This document shows, in pieces, positions 28,135-37,330 of a DNA stretch of 64,000 nt (the first letter of the stretch is position 1; every line of letters starts with the position of its first letter). The notes below the pieces were generated by a model. That model did no database searches and was not told where the DNA came from. It was given only the letters and a program-made list of their open reading frames with translations. This DNA comes from Alphaproteobacteria bacterium (GTDB lineage: Bacteria > Pseudomonadota > Alphaproteobacteria > Caulobacterales > Parvularculaceae): positions 1 to 64,000 of the forward strand of contig JAUHYK010000007.1 in assembly GCA_030426465.1 (NCBI GenBank). The letters are read 5' to 3'. The translations under genes were made by a program, and so were the position numbers.

Positions 28135-28206
28135 GCCGGAACGGACCGTCGCGCGACCATCGTCGATTCTGTCGTCACAGTTCCAGACGGGTTGCAAATA
28201 ATACTT

Positions 28207-28234
28207 CTCTTGATCCTCTACAAGAGATTTTTTT
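28207..28234 (+). terminator. Hairpin plus T-run upstream of the KamA operon
   Basis: Stem CTCTTG/CAAGAG with an 8-base loop, followed on the plus strand by ATTTTTTT. It has intrinsic-terminator form for plus-strand transcription, but no plus-strand gene precedes it. It may shield the KamA promoter region or serve as an operator-like palindrome in the 5' leader. Confidence 0.4.
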
Positions 28235-28338
28235 GAGCCCCAACGGAGGCCACCTATGGAAGCCCTCCGGGCTTGGTCATCGTAAATGAAGCCTTAAAAC
28301 CTCGACCTGCGCTGCGCATCAAAGGCGCGGAACAACGC

Positions 28339-31300
28339 CTACTTGTAACGTAAATCAAGCGTATGCGGAAAGTCCGGGTTCGTTTCATCGTCAGGGATAA
28401 GAATTTCGCCTGCGCTATGCCCCATCGCTTCAAAGCGGGCGAGCTTGCGGCCTTCTGCTTCATTTTCATTGACCGGAAATGTTTCAAAACTGCGCCCGCC
28501 GGGATGCGCCACATGATAGGTGCAGCCGCCCAAGGACTTTTCATGCGCCACATCGATGACGTCGAAGACCAGCGGCGCCTGAACCGGAAGCCGCGGGTGC
28601 AGACTGGAAGGCTGCGCCCACGCCTTGAACCGCACACCCGCTACGAACAAGCCGTTCTCGCGCGTCGGCGAGAGCGGCAGACGCCGGCCATTGCAAGTAA
28701 CGACGTGGCGCCCCGGCCTCAACCCCGACGCCGAAACCTGCACGCGCTCAACCGTTGCATCCACCGAGCGGCTGACGCCGCCTCCAGCGGGCTCTTCACC
28801 CATAACCGGCCACGGCTCAAGCGCTGTGTGCAGCGCAAGCGTTGCATCGCCAATTTGCGCCGCGCCGCATTCTGGAAAGCGGAAAGCAAAGAAAGGCTCA
28901 AACCATTCAGGAGAAAGGTCATAACCGCCAGTCCTCAGGAAGCGCAGCACGTCCTGAAAATCTTCGCGGATATAGTAGGGCAGCATAAACTCGTCATGCA
29001 GCCGCGTGCCCCAACGCACCAAACGCCCTGTGTAGGGCGCGTTCCAAAACATCGCGATGCAAGCGCGCAGTAATAAAGTCTGGACCATGTTCATCTGTGG
29101 ATGCGGCGGCATTTCAAAGCCGCGCATCTCCAACAGGCCCAACCGTCCCCGCTCGCTATCGGGACTATAGAGCTTGTCGATGCAAAACTCCGCTCGATGT
29201 GTGTTGCCGGTAAGGTCCACCAGCAAATTGCGGAACAGCCGGTCAACGATCCAGGGCGGGACATCTCCCTTTTCCGGAATCTGCTGAAACGCGATTTCCA
29301 ATTCATAGAGCGCGTCGTGGCGCGCCTCATCGATTCGCGGCGACTGACTTGTCGGGCCGATATACATACCGGCAAAGAGGTAGGACAAAGACGGGTGGTT
29401 CTGCCAGAAACTGACAAGCGAGCGTAAAAGGTCCGGCCGACGCAGAAATGGGCTGTCTTCAGGCTTGGCGGCGCCCATCACAAGGTGGTTGCCTCCTCCG
29501 GTTCCGGCTCGGCGGCCGTCGATCATGAATTTTTCCGCCGACAATCTCGCCAGCCGAGCCTCTTCATAGACAGTATTGGAAATGGTTTTCAGTTCATCCC
29601 AGCTGCTGGCGGGCTGCACGTTGACTTCAATAACGCCAGGATCAGGCGTGACGCTGAAATGGTTGAGCCTTGCATCGCCCGGCGGCGTATAGCCTTCCAG
29701 CACCACTGGCGTCTTGAGCTCAGCCGCAACTTTCTCAATCGCCGCAACCAACTCCAGAAAATGTTCCGCCCATGCGATGGGCGGCAGGAAGAGATGCAAG
29801 ACGCCGCCGCGGACCTCTGCGCAAAGCGCGGTTTTGATCAGTCCGTTCGGGTCGTCACGAAACGTCGCATCGTCCGGTTTGGCGCCATCGGAAATCGCCT
29901 TATCAATATCGGAACGCGCAAACAAAGGCTGCGCTTTTTCGAAACCGCTGCGCTCGGGAACAATTTCCTCTTCGGATTCTTCAGGCCATGGGATGCTGGC
30001 GAGCGGCAACCGCAATCCCACGGGCGAGTCTCCGGCCAGCAGGACCATCTTGCCGCCTTTGAATTTCCAGGCGTTACTGATCCAGCGCCCGCGCCGCAAT
30101 GAAAAGTGCAGCGGCAAAACATAGCCGACGGGCTCATTCAGATCCTTGTCCATGAGCGTTTGAAGGCGTTCCCGCTCGGTACGCTCAAAAACATCCGCCT
30201 CCATCATCTCGTCCTGCAGGGGCAAGCGGCGATCTTTCCATAGATAATAGGGAGTGTCCTCGCGGGCCGGGAGGACATAGGATTTCGGCACCCCAAGCGT
30301 CTCTCCGAGAGCGCCGAGAAAACGCTCCGCCGTCGCTGGCGTATGCGATAACGACTTATCTGGATCGGCAAGCCATTTTTCATCGCGCCAGAGCGGTTCG
30401 CCATCGCGCCGCCAAAAACAGGGCATCGCCCATCGCGGCAGGATTTCCCCCGGATACCATTTGCCTTGCGTGAACATATACATGCCGCCGGGCGCGAACC
30501 GCTTTCGCAGGCGGTGCAGCATGTCCTTGCCGAGCTTCTTCTTGTCGCCCCCCAGCGCAGCATAATGCCATTCATTTCCCTCGCGGTCGTCGATGGAAAC
30601 GAAGGTCGGCTCCCCGCCCATGGTGAGCCGGACATCGCCAGCCTCAAGCGCATCGTCGACGGCCGCGCCCAGCTTGTCGATCGCGCGCCATTGCGCTTCG
30701 CTATAGGGTTTGGTGACCCGCGGCGCTTCATGGATGCGCTTGACCGACATTTCGTGATGCAGCGTCGCCGTGGCATCGCTCTCCAGCGTGCCGGTGATCG
30801 GCGCCGCGCTTGACGGATTGGGCGTACAGCAAAGAGGAATGTGCCCCTCGCCCGCGAATAAACCCGAGGTCGGATCAAGTCCGACCCAGCCGGCGCCCGG
30901 AAGATAGACCTCGGTCCAGGCGTGAAGGTCAGTGAAGTCCACTTCGGTTCCCGACGGTCCGTCGAGCGATTTCACATCCTGCGCCAGCTGAATGAGGTAG
31001 CCGGATGCAAACCGGGTCGCGAGCCCGAGATGGCGCAACGCCTGACAAAGGAACCAGGCCATATCGCGGCAGGAGCCGCTGCCCAGCGTCAAGGTGTCTT
31101 CGCATGTCTGGACACCCGGCTCCATCCGCACCGTGTATGACAGGCTCTGGTTCAACTGCTGATTCACACCGACCAGAAAATCGATAATGCCCTGCGGTGA
31201 ACGCCCCGTCTTTTCAAGCCAGGCCATAAGTCCCGGGCCGCGTTCCTTGATTTCCAGATAGGGCGCAAGCTCTTCCTTCAGCCCCGGCTCATAGGCAAAA

Positions 31301-31608
31301 GGGAAATCCTTGGCGTAATCCTCAAGGAAAAAGTCAAATGGATTGAAGACGCGAATTTCGGTCAGCAGGTCCACTTCAATTTTGAACTCGCTGATCTTTT
31401 CCGGGAACACCACCCGGGCCAGAAAATTTCCGAACGGGTCCTGCTGCCAGTTAATAAAATGCTCTTTTGGCGAAACTTTGAGAGAGTAGGACTGTATATG
31501 AGAGCGGACATGGGGCGCCGGGCGCAGCCTGATCGTCTGCATTCCCAGCGCGGTCGGCCGATTGTAGCGGTAATGGGTGACGTGGTGGAGGGCCGCGACA
31601 ATGCTCAT
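28339..31608 (-). CDS. DUF2126 transglutaminase-family protein
   Basis: 1089 aa, the usual length for this family. Residues 1-80 are the bacterial transglutaminase N-terminal domain (HHVTHYRYNRPTALGMQTIRLRP). About 150-255 is the papain-fold core with catalytic Cys in GSGSCRDMAWFLCQALR, His in TDLHAWTEVYLP and Asp in GWVGLDPTSG. The remaining roughly 800 residues are DUF2126, including LTMGGEPTFVSIDD. Many alphaproteobacteria carry this gene next to a circularly permuted ATP-grasp and an alpha-E protein; those partners are absent here. It may form or cleave amide bonds in a small peptide or modified protein. Divergent from the amidotransferase-transglutaminase gene and upstream of the KamA operon on the same strand. 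Confidence 0.92.
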   Translation of the reverse strand: MSIVAALHHVTHYRYNRPTALGMQTIRLRPAPHVRSHIQSYSLKVSPKEHFINWQQDPFGNFLARVVFPEKISEFKIEVDLLTEIRVFNPFDFFLEDYAKDFPFAYEPGLKEELAPYLEIKERGPGLMAWLEKTGRSPQGIIDFLVGVNQQLNQSLSYTVRMEPGVQTCEDTLTLGSGSCRDMAWFLCQALRHLGLATRFASGYLIQLAQDVKSLDGPSGTEVDFTDLHAWTEVYLPGAGWVGLDPTSGLFAGEGHIPLCCTPNPSSAAPITGTLESDATATLHHEMSVKRIHEAPRVTKPYSEAQWRAIDKLGAAVDDALEAGDVRLTMGGEPTFVSIDDREGNEWHYAALGGDKKKLGKDMLHRLRKRFAPGGMYMFTQGKWYPGEILPRWAMPCFWRRDGEPLWRDEKWLADPDKSLSHTPATAERFLGALGETLGVPKSYVLPAREDTPYYLWKDRRLPLQDEMMEADVFERTERERLQTLMDKDLNEPVGYVLPLHFSLRRGRWISNAWKFKGGKMVLLAGDSPVGLRLPLASIPWPEESEEEIVPERSGFEKAQPLFARSDIDKAISDGAKPDDATFRDDPNGLIKTALCAEVRGGVLHLFLPPIAWAEHFLELVAAIEKVAAELKTPVVLEGYTPPGDARLNHFSVTPDPGVIEVNVQPASSWDELKTISNTVYEEARLARLSAEKFMIDGRRAGTGGGNHLVMGAAKPEDSPFLRRPDLLRSLVSFWQNHPSLSYLFAGMYIGPTSQSPRIDEARHDALYELEIAFQQIPEKGDVPPWIVDRLFRNLLVDLTGNTHRAEFCIDKLYSPDSERGRLGLLEMRGFEMPPHPQMNMVQTLLLRACIAMFWNAPYTGRLVRWGTRLHDEFMLPYYIREDFQDVLRFLRTGGYDLSPEWFEPFFAFRFPECGAAQIGDATLALHTALEPWPVMGEEPAGGGVSRSVDATVERVQVSASGLRPGRHVVTCNGRRLPLSPTRENGLFVAGVRFKAWAQPSSLHPRLPVQAPLVFDVIDVAHEKSLGGCTYHVAHPGGRSFETFPVNENEAEGRKLARFEAMGHSAGEILIPDDETNPDFPHTLDLRYK

Positions 31609-31729
31609 TAACGGTTTCCTTAGGGTGATATTATTTGATTCGGTCCGGCAAGATTTATGATGGTCTGTCCGCTTTTTGGCGTATGATAGCGAGGGTAAGC
31701 GCCTAAAGCACTAGTAGCAGGAAAACCCG

Positions 31730-33589
31730 TTGTTCCAGATTCCACCACTGACAAGCGATATTCTGGCAGTCAATTTTGACGCGCCCAGCTCGCCAACGAT
31801 CAACATCAACCTCTCCAAGAAGTTCAGTGGCAGCCATTCCTTTGGCTGGGGGTTTGGCTGGTATCCCGGCAATCAGCAATCGGCCATGGTGGTGAAAGAC
31901 CCTGCCGCACGCGGCGCTGAAGTCCTGACAGACGCTATCGCTGACTGGTCGAACTTCCGTTCAAACGTATTTTTCAGCAAGGTGCGCGGCGCAGACAGCG
32001 GCTACAGCCAAGCCGAGACCCAACCCTTTTCCCGAAGCTTCGCCGGCAGAGACTGGCTGTACATGCATAATGGCGACCTTGATAGAGAGGCGCTGAAGGA
32101 AATGCACGGAAGACAGATACGATTGCTGGAGCCGCTCGCCGGCACCGATTCCGAACTGGCGTTTTGCAATCTTCTCTCCCAGATGCAGCTAAGCGGCGCC
32201 CGGCAACTCGCGGATGTGGATCCGGTGTTGCTACATTCATGGTTTCAGCGCTTCGACAGTCTTGGCAGCGCCGATATGTATATCACTGACGGACAAAGCC
32301 TTGCCTGTTTTCAAGGCGCGCAGTCGCCAAAACAACTTTCTTACGCACGCCTTTTGCCGCCAAATAATCAGGGAAGCTATCACAGCGAGGCCGCCCAACT
32401 GGTTCTGGACGACCCGCGTGACACCTTTCGCACGGCCTTTGTTGTCAGCTCATCGCCCTTCTCGAGCGGTGAGTGGACGGTGATGCAACCCGGACAACTC
32501 ATTATCGTCAATCATGGCGCGATTGTCTGGGATAGCGCACCCGGTCTCGAACAGCCGACACAAGTCTCGCCGCTGTCGCCCCCGCCGCTGCTCCAGCAAA
32601 CGGAGCGGCCGCTTTATCCGATGCAGGCGGAACAGGCGCAGTCACAACCATCACCGCATGTATTGGTTACGAACCCGCGGTCGATTACATTGACGCCGGA
32701 AGGTCAAAACCTTTCATATCGCTTGTACGAACTTACTCACGCCACGCATTACCAATATTCTGAACAGGTTGAGCACAGCACACATGTGTTCCGGCTTCAG
32801 CCAACCGACGATCCCTTGCAGGAAGTCGTGCATTCAGAACTGACCATCACTTCACCCGCCGAGGAAATTCAGTTTGAGGACGTCTTCGGCAATCAGTCTA
32901 TCCACTGCACCATCGATACGCCCTATTCAAACCTCTCCGTCATCGCAAAAAGTCAGGTCAAGATTTTTGCGTCCCCGCCGGACGACCACAGCCTTTCGCA
33001 CCGTCAGACCTCCATTCCATTGATCTGGATGCCCTGGCAGCGGCAAATGATGATGCCCTACTTGCTTCCGTCGGAACTGCCCGAGCCTCAGCTACGCGAG
33101 CTGACGGAATATGCGATGAGTTTTGTTGAGCGTAACGACTACCACCTCATCAAGACCATCAATGACATCAATCTTAGCATATACCGGGATTACCAATATG
33201 TGCCGGGAAGCACGCAACTGCATACAACGCCGTTCGATGTTTATTCAACAAGACAGGGTGTGTGCCAGGACTTTGCAAACCTGTTTATCTGCCTGACGCG
33301 CCTGCTCAGCATTCCCGCGCGTTACCGGATGGGTTACATCTACACAGGCGCTAACTACGAAAACAAAATTCAGTCAGACGCCTCTCATGCCTGGGCTGAA
33401 GTTTATCTGCCATATATCGGCTGGCGCGGATTCGACCCGACAAATGGGTGCATGGTCGCGCAGGACCATATTCGCGTCGCCTGTGGGCGTAATTACATTG
33501 ACGCGACTCCGACGTCAGGAACGATATACAAAGGCGGCGGCACCGAAACGCTAAGCGTTGAAGTCAAGATGCGTGAAATAAGCGAGTAA
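31730..33589 (+). CDS. Class II amidotransferase-like domain fused to transglutaminase
   Basis: 619 aa. Residues 1-270 resemble the YafJ/GAT_1-type class II glutamine amidotransferase (SFGWGFGWYPGN, WLYMHNGDLD, SELAFCNLL). After a proline/glutamine-rich linker (275-320), residues 330-619 are a transglutaminase: N-terminal domain THATHYQYSEQVEHSTHVFRLQP, catalytic Cys in TRQGVCQDFANLFICL, His in DASHAWAEVYLP and Asp in GWRGFDPTNG. The only possible start between the upstream stop and the domain is a TTG at 31730, with GCAGGAA 8 bp upstream. The protein therefore begins MFQIPPLTS, and the N-terminal nucleophile Cys of class II amidotransferases is missing; alignment puts Ser9 there. The first domain is probably a binding scaffold, with catalysis by the second. 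Confidence 0.87.
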   Translation: MFQIPPLTSDILAVNFDAPSSPTININLSKKFSGSHSFGWGFGWYPGNQQSAMVVKDPAARGAEVLTDAIADWSNFRSNVFFSKVRGADSGYSQAETQPFSRSFAGRDWLYMHNGDLDREALKEMHGRQIRLLEPLAGTDSELAFCNLLSQMQLSGARQLADVDPVLLHSWFQRFDSLGSADMYITDGQSLACFQGAQSPKQLSYARLLPPNNQGSYHSEAAQLVLDDPRDTFRTAFVVSSSPFSSGEWTVMQPGQLIIVNHGAIVWDSAPGLEQPTQVSPLSPPPLLQQTERPLYPMQAEQAQSQPSPHVLVTNPRSITLTPEGQNLSYRLYELTHATHYQYSEQVEHSTHVFRLQPTDDPLQEVVHSELTITSPAEEIQFEDVFGNQSIHCTIDTPYSNLSVIAKSQVKIFASPPDDHSLSHRQTSIPLIWMPWQRQMMMPYLLPSELPEPQLRELTEYAMSFVERNDYHLIKTINDINLSIYRDYQYVPGSTQLHTTPFDVYSTRQGVCQDFANLFICLTRLLSIPARYRMGYIYTGANYENKIQSDASHAWAEVYLPYIGWRGFDPTNGCMVAQDHIRVACGRNYIDATPTSGTIYKGGGTETLSVEVKMREISE

Positions 33590-33685
33590 TCATCAAAGGC
33601 CCTTTGGCGAAATTATTGTTCATGATGGCGCATTGCCGCCATTAACTGCGGCCAATTAAATCAAAGAGCAGCATCCTCGATAGAA

Positions 33686-35770
33686 TCAGGAGTGCAAAGG
33701 AACAGGGTTGCGCCAATAAACAATGTCGCCGTCACTTGAGTCTTCATATGTCAAATACGCACCGTCAGACAACTCAACCAGCCTGCTGACTTCGCCGCGA
33801 TGCCCGTTGTAAACAGCAATTTCATGGGCGCCGTCCCAAATCACGACACGGCTATCGCCGCTATACGGCCCGACTGAAAAAGCCACCCCCCCTGACTTCA
33901 AAGGACAAACGAACTCGCGCCCCGGCCCCCAATCAACCGGATCGCGCAATTCGACGAGCGGTTCATAGCTTTCCGCAGTCCAGCTTCGCAACGATGTGCG
34001 TGTCCATGTCACCAGCTTGCCATCCTGAAGCTCGACGAACCCCCAATTACCGACGCCATGGCCGCCATCGAGATGCGTGACCAGCTCACCTGATTTTGCA
34101 TCTCTTACATTCACACCACTTCCATGCCGGATCACGATGCGACCCTTTGAGCACCACCGAACGGATTGGATAGAGTCCCGGACGCCGGGCGGTACGCGGA
34201 CTGGCGCGTCACCATCGTTTAGCTGTTCAAACCCGCTCCCATTCCACAGATAGACATCGCCATCTGGCGCAATCACCGGCGCGCCGTTGACCAAAGATAA
34301 GTTTCCGTCCGCGCCGTTCAAAAGCGAGGTGGTGAAAGGGCGTTCCCCGATATTGGGCGACAACATCCAAATCTCTGACGTAGCCGGGCGCCAAATCAGA
34401 ATTGCTCCGCTCTCGGTTGGCCGGCACGCCACCGCGTCATTGCGCCCCTCGCCATCCAGTGCTGCAATACTCTCGCCGATCTCCGCTTTTGATACACCGT
34501 GAAGCTCGGCAAACCTCTCGACAATTGAATCGCGGTCACCGTTGTTACACGCCGCCTTTCGCATCATATCAAAATATTCAGGATGGGTGACTTGCATCGC
34601 CGCCGGAGACAAACGCTCAGATGTATTCGACGGAAAATCCCAAAGCTGAAACCATCCGTCTTCAGCGTTCAATGCGACCCGGCCATCCGAAAGAACCATC
34701 CCTGAGCCATAATACTCCCAGGACTGTCCCTTGAGGCGCACCGAACTGGCTTCACTAAAACGCAATAGGCGTGAGTGTAACTCATTTCGCGCTTTCATCT
34801 CGCCGCCTACAGCGGGCTTGGGAAGAACTGCATTCTCGGCTGTAAAATGCGTCAAATCGGATGGGTTATAAATGAAGAAGTTTCCGTTACGGTCAGCAGG
34901 GAAGTCAACAATACGGCTGAGACGAAAAGGCGCCTTCTGAAATATCAACAAGCGGTAGTCACTGCAGGACACGGCGACACGCCCATCGCAGAGGTCTTTA
35001 ATCGCAAGAACCTCCTCGCCGCTACATTCGTATGACCCGAGGCATTTTTTTTGAAGCGGCGCCCATAGCTCAAAAAACAGTTTTTTCGCCTTAAACCGGT
35101 TCCAGTGCCAGGTAATCAGTTGCTGATCAGGCAGGGCGCCAACACCGGAGAGATATCCCTTCAACGGCACCTGTGAGGCTTCACGTCCGTCGCTATAGGC
35201 GTAAACGGTGGCGAAATCTTTCGTGACACACAAAAAATGCCCTTCATCGAAATGAAGTACGTCGCAATATTGTTCTTCGCTATCAATTGTTTCAATCAGG
35301 CAGCCATCATCGATATCGTAAAGATAGATGACGCCGCCGGCGTGGGCCGCCAGCCGCCCGTTAAGGACAAGGCTAATTTCAAGTGAACTGCGCAAATCAC
35401 CGGGCGCCATGCAATGCAACTGCGCGCCGCCCTTGAGCGACCATACCCGAACGGTTTTATCCCCTGACGAAGAGATTATCCGATCACCGCTAACTTCACA
35501 GGCATAATTCACATAGTCTTCATGCCCGTCCAAAATCAACTCACAAACGCCGTCGGTAAGCCGCCACACACGCAGCGTCTGATCATTCGACCAAGTCAGA
35601 AGGCGGCCATCACGCAATTCCACGCCATGTCTAATGTAATCTGTGTGCCCGATAAGTTCACAAATAACATCGCCGGTAACGGCGTCAATTACGCGGGGCC
35701 GCGTATCTTCGCTGAGGAAGTTACTCCAATTCCAGACCACCCGGCGGCCGTTGCTTAATTCCAAAGACAT
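33686..35770 (-). CDS. WD40-repeat protein
   Basis: 694 aa, no signal peptide, so probably cytoplasmic. Multiple beta-propeller blades of the form L-xx-GH-xDYI-x-H-G-VELxDGRLLTWSND-xTLRVW, clearest at residues 35-120 and again near the C-terminus (LRSWTAESYEPL, SRVVIWDGAHEIAVYNGHRGEVSRLVELSDG); the number suggests two propellers. A helical stretch, roughly 390-450 (including YFDMMRKAACNNGDRDSIVERFAELHGVSKAEIGESI), separates them. WD40 propellers are protein-interaction platforms. GGGAGG lies upstream of the ATG. It follows a lipoprotein gene on the same strand with a 67-bp gap and may share its transcript. The partner is unknown. Confidence 0.85.
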   Translation of the reverse strand: MSLELSNGRRVVWNWSNFLSEDTRPRVIDAVTGDVICELIGHTDYIRHGVELRDGRLLTWSNDQTLRVWRLTDGVCELILDGHEDYVNYACEVSGDRIISSSGDKTVRVWSLKGGAQLHCMAPGDLRSSLEISLVLNGRLAAHAGGVIYLYDIDDGCLIETIDSEEQYCDVLHFDEGHFLCVTKDFATVYAYSDGREASQVPLKGYLSGVGALPDQQLITWHWNRFKAKKLFFELWAPLQKKCLGSYECSGEEVLAIKDLCDGRVAVSCSDYRLLIFQKAPFRLSRIVDFPADRNGNFFIYNPSDLTHFTAENAVLPKPAVGGEMKARNELHSRLLRFSEASSVRLKGQSWEYYGSGMVLSDGRVALNAEDGWFQLWDFPSNTSERLSPAAMQVTHPEYFDMMRKAACNNGDRDSIVERFAELHGVSKAEIGESIAALDGEGRNDAVACRPTESGAILIWRPATSEIWMLSPNIGERPFTTSLLNGADGNLSLVNGAPVIAPDGDVYLWNGSGFEQLNDGDAPVRVPPGVRDSIQSVRWCSKGRIVIRHGSGVNVRDAKSGELVTHLDGGHGVGNWGFVELQDGKLVTWTRTSLRSWTAESYEPLVELRDPVDWGPGREFVCPLKSGGVAFSVGPYSGDSRVVIWDGAHEIAVYNGHRGEVSRLVELSDGAYLTYEDSSDGDIVYWRNPVPLHS

Positions 35771-35837
35771 GACGTCGCCGCGCCTCCCCAGCAGTCAATT
35801 ACGTTTCTGTTGACAGAAAAATTACGAAAGTCGCGGT

Positions 35838-37211
35838 TTAGGGATTTCCGAAATGATGGTGATAAATCCAAAATGCATCCGCCTGCGATGGAACCATATA
35901 AGTAATGTCCGTTGAGGTGTAGTTTGCCCTCTTCGTGCAACGGACAAAGGAGCAATCATTCGCATTCACCTTTCGTTGAATGCAGATTTTCTTTTTATCG
36001 CGATTTGGAGGGCGCGGAGCGAGCACGCTCGAAGCCCAGACATCCATCGTGCGTCCTTTCACATGATACAGTTTTGACGTCTCAAAAGGATGCGACCAGT
36101 TCGCTTCGTTCCATGTCAGACAGCCCCCATTCTTCGCTTTCAGTCTCGCTTGAAAGTGAAATTGTTGGGTGTCAGGGAACCACACACCCTTTTCAACAAT
36201 CTCATTCGGACGAAACTCTCTTTTTCGAAACGTCCGCGCGCGAAGAATAGCAACATATTCATAGGCGCCATCCGCCGTCACACGCTGAACCTGAAACTCC
36301 GAAACGCCGTCCTTGGAAATCTGAAAAAAACCATCGAGTGATTGTATTTTGTCCGATGGCGCCTTTGGAGCCACGGGCTTTGGTGTTTTTACCGCCGCTT
36401 GTTGCACGGGTCTGGGCGGCTCCGGCCACAACTTTTTCTCTGCTGCATTTTTCAATGCTGCATCAATTTTTTGCGAATAGAGAGCGCGCTGCGCCGGAGA
36501 AGATTTGGAAAACTGAAGTGTGTTGCTCCTGTGCGAAACCTCATCTGGATTATCTTTCAGATAAGCCAGTAATGTGTCCGTGGGCAATGGCTTTGCGAGG
36601 CTTGCAAAGGCCTTTTTCAAGGCCTCATCACCCTCAAGGAACATGTTAAGCCCGAGACCTTCGTCATTTGGTTCGAGTATGAAGAAAAGATTTTTCGATT
36701 GCGCGGCTTCTGCGGTGTCCAGGGCGCCATAATCCGCAGTATCGCCGCCAATGGTCACTTTGGATGTCTCCCCGGGAACGCTCATCAAGATGAGATTGCT
36801 ACCGGGAATTTTTGAAAATACCGCGATCCCTTCAACCATGGCTGAACCGCCGTCCGGCCCGCCTTCGGTTTTCATCGCCATATCGGCTGCGGCCAGAGAG
36901 ACGGCTTTCGGCGGGAAAAATGGCGGTGTCCCGCCAAAGCCCCGGGTCACTTTCTTATACAGCCAAGGTTTATCTCTGACAGTAAGCGATAAGCTTGAGA
37001 GCGACCCAGTCTTTTCTGTGCGATGATAATGGGCCGCCAGCGCTTCGACTTCGTTCGAAGACAGCACACTACGCTCAAAAACAGCAAGCTTGTCTGTCGT
37101 CACGAAGCACGAAGCGAGAAAAGACGCCAGAAATACAACCATGACCATGCGCAAGCTTTGCCATAGCGCTACAGCTCTATTCGCAATCATAAGATTCATT
37201 TTGGATAACAT
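35838..37211 (-). CDS. Uncharacterised lipoprotein
   Basis: 457 aa. Long N-region, then hydrophobic VMVVFLASFLASC with a lipobox (LASC) at about residue 35. An Asp does not follow the Cys, so outer-membrane targeting is likely. The middle is acidic and contains a proline/lysine-rich linker (RPVQQAAVKTPKPVAPKAP) at about 270-290; the C-terminal third is beta-rich with several cysteines (GGCLTW, KKICIQ, DCSFVRC) that may be disulfide-bonded. GGGGGAAGAC precedes the ATG. I recognise no family. A 15-bp palindrome shared with two other genes of this block lies about 74 bp upstream. Expressed with the WD40 gene, by position. Confidence 0.75.
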   Translation of the reverse strand: MLSKMNLMIANRAVALWQSLRMVMVVFLASFLASCFVTTDKLAVFERSVLSSNEVEALAAHYHRTEKTGSLSSLSLTVRDKPWLYKKVTRGFGGTPPFFPPKAVSLAAADMAMKTEGGPDGGSAMVEGIAVFSKIPGSNLILMSVPGETSKVTIGGDTADYGALDTAEAAQSKNLFFILEPNDEGLGLNMFLEGDEALKKAFASLAKPLPTDTLLAYLKDNPDEVSHRSNTLQFSKSSPAQRALYSQKIDAALKNAAEKKLWPEPPRPVQQAAVKTPKPVAPKAPSDKIQSLDGFFQISKDGVSEFQVQRVTADGAYEYVAILRARTFRKREFRPNEIVEKGVWFPDTQQFHFQARLKAKNGGCLTWNEANWSHPFETSKLYHVKGRTMDVWASSVLAPRPPNRDKKKICIQRKVNANDCSFVRCTKRANYTSTDITYMVPSQADAFWIYHHHFGNP

Positions 37212-37284
37212 GTCTTCCCCCTAGGCCGTCTTATTGCCGCATTTCACATGACAAGAAATAGATCGCAACGATGATGAAGAAAAC

Positions 37285-37299
37285 TAACCATTGCGGTTA
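37285..37299. promoter_or_regulatory. Shared palindrome, copy 1 (TAACC-N5-GGTTA)
   Basis: Reads TAACCGCAATGGTTA in the direction of the 37211 lipoprotein gene. Identical over all 15 bases, also relative to gene direction, to the site at 43338. An AT-rich -10-like hexamer (TATTTC) begins 24 bp after it. Confidence 0.6.
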
Positions 37300-37330
37300 C
37301 TGTATGGTTGGCGGAAAATTTGCGCGCTAA

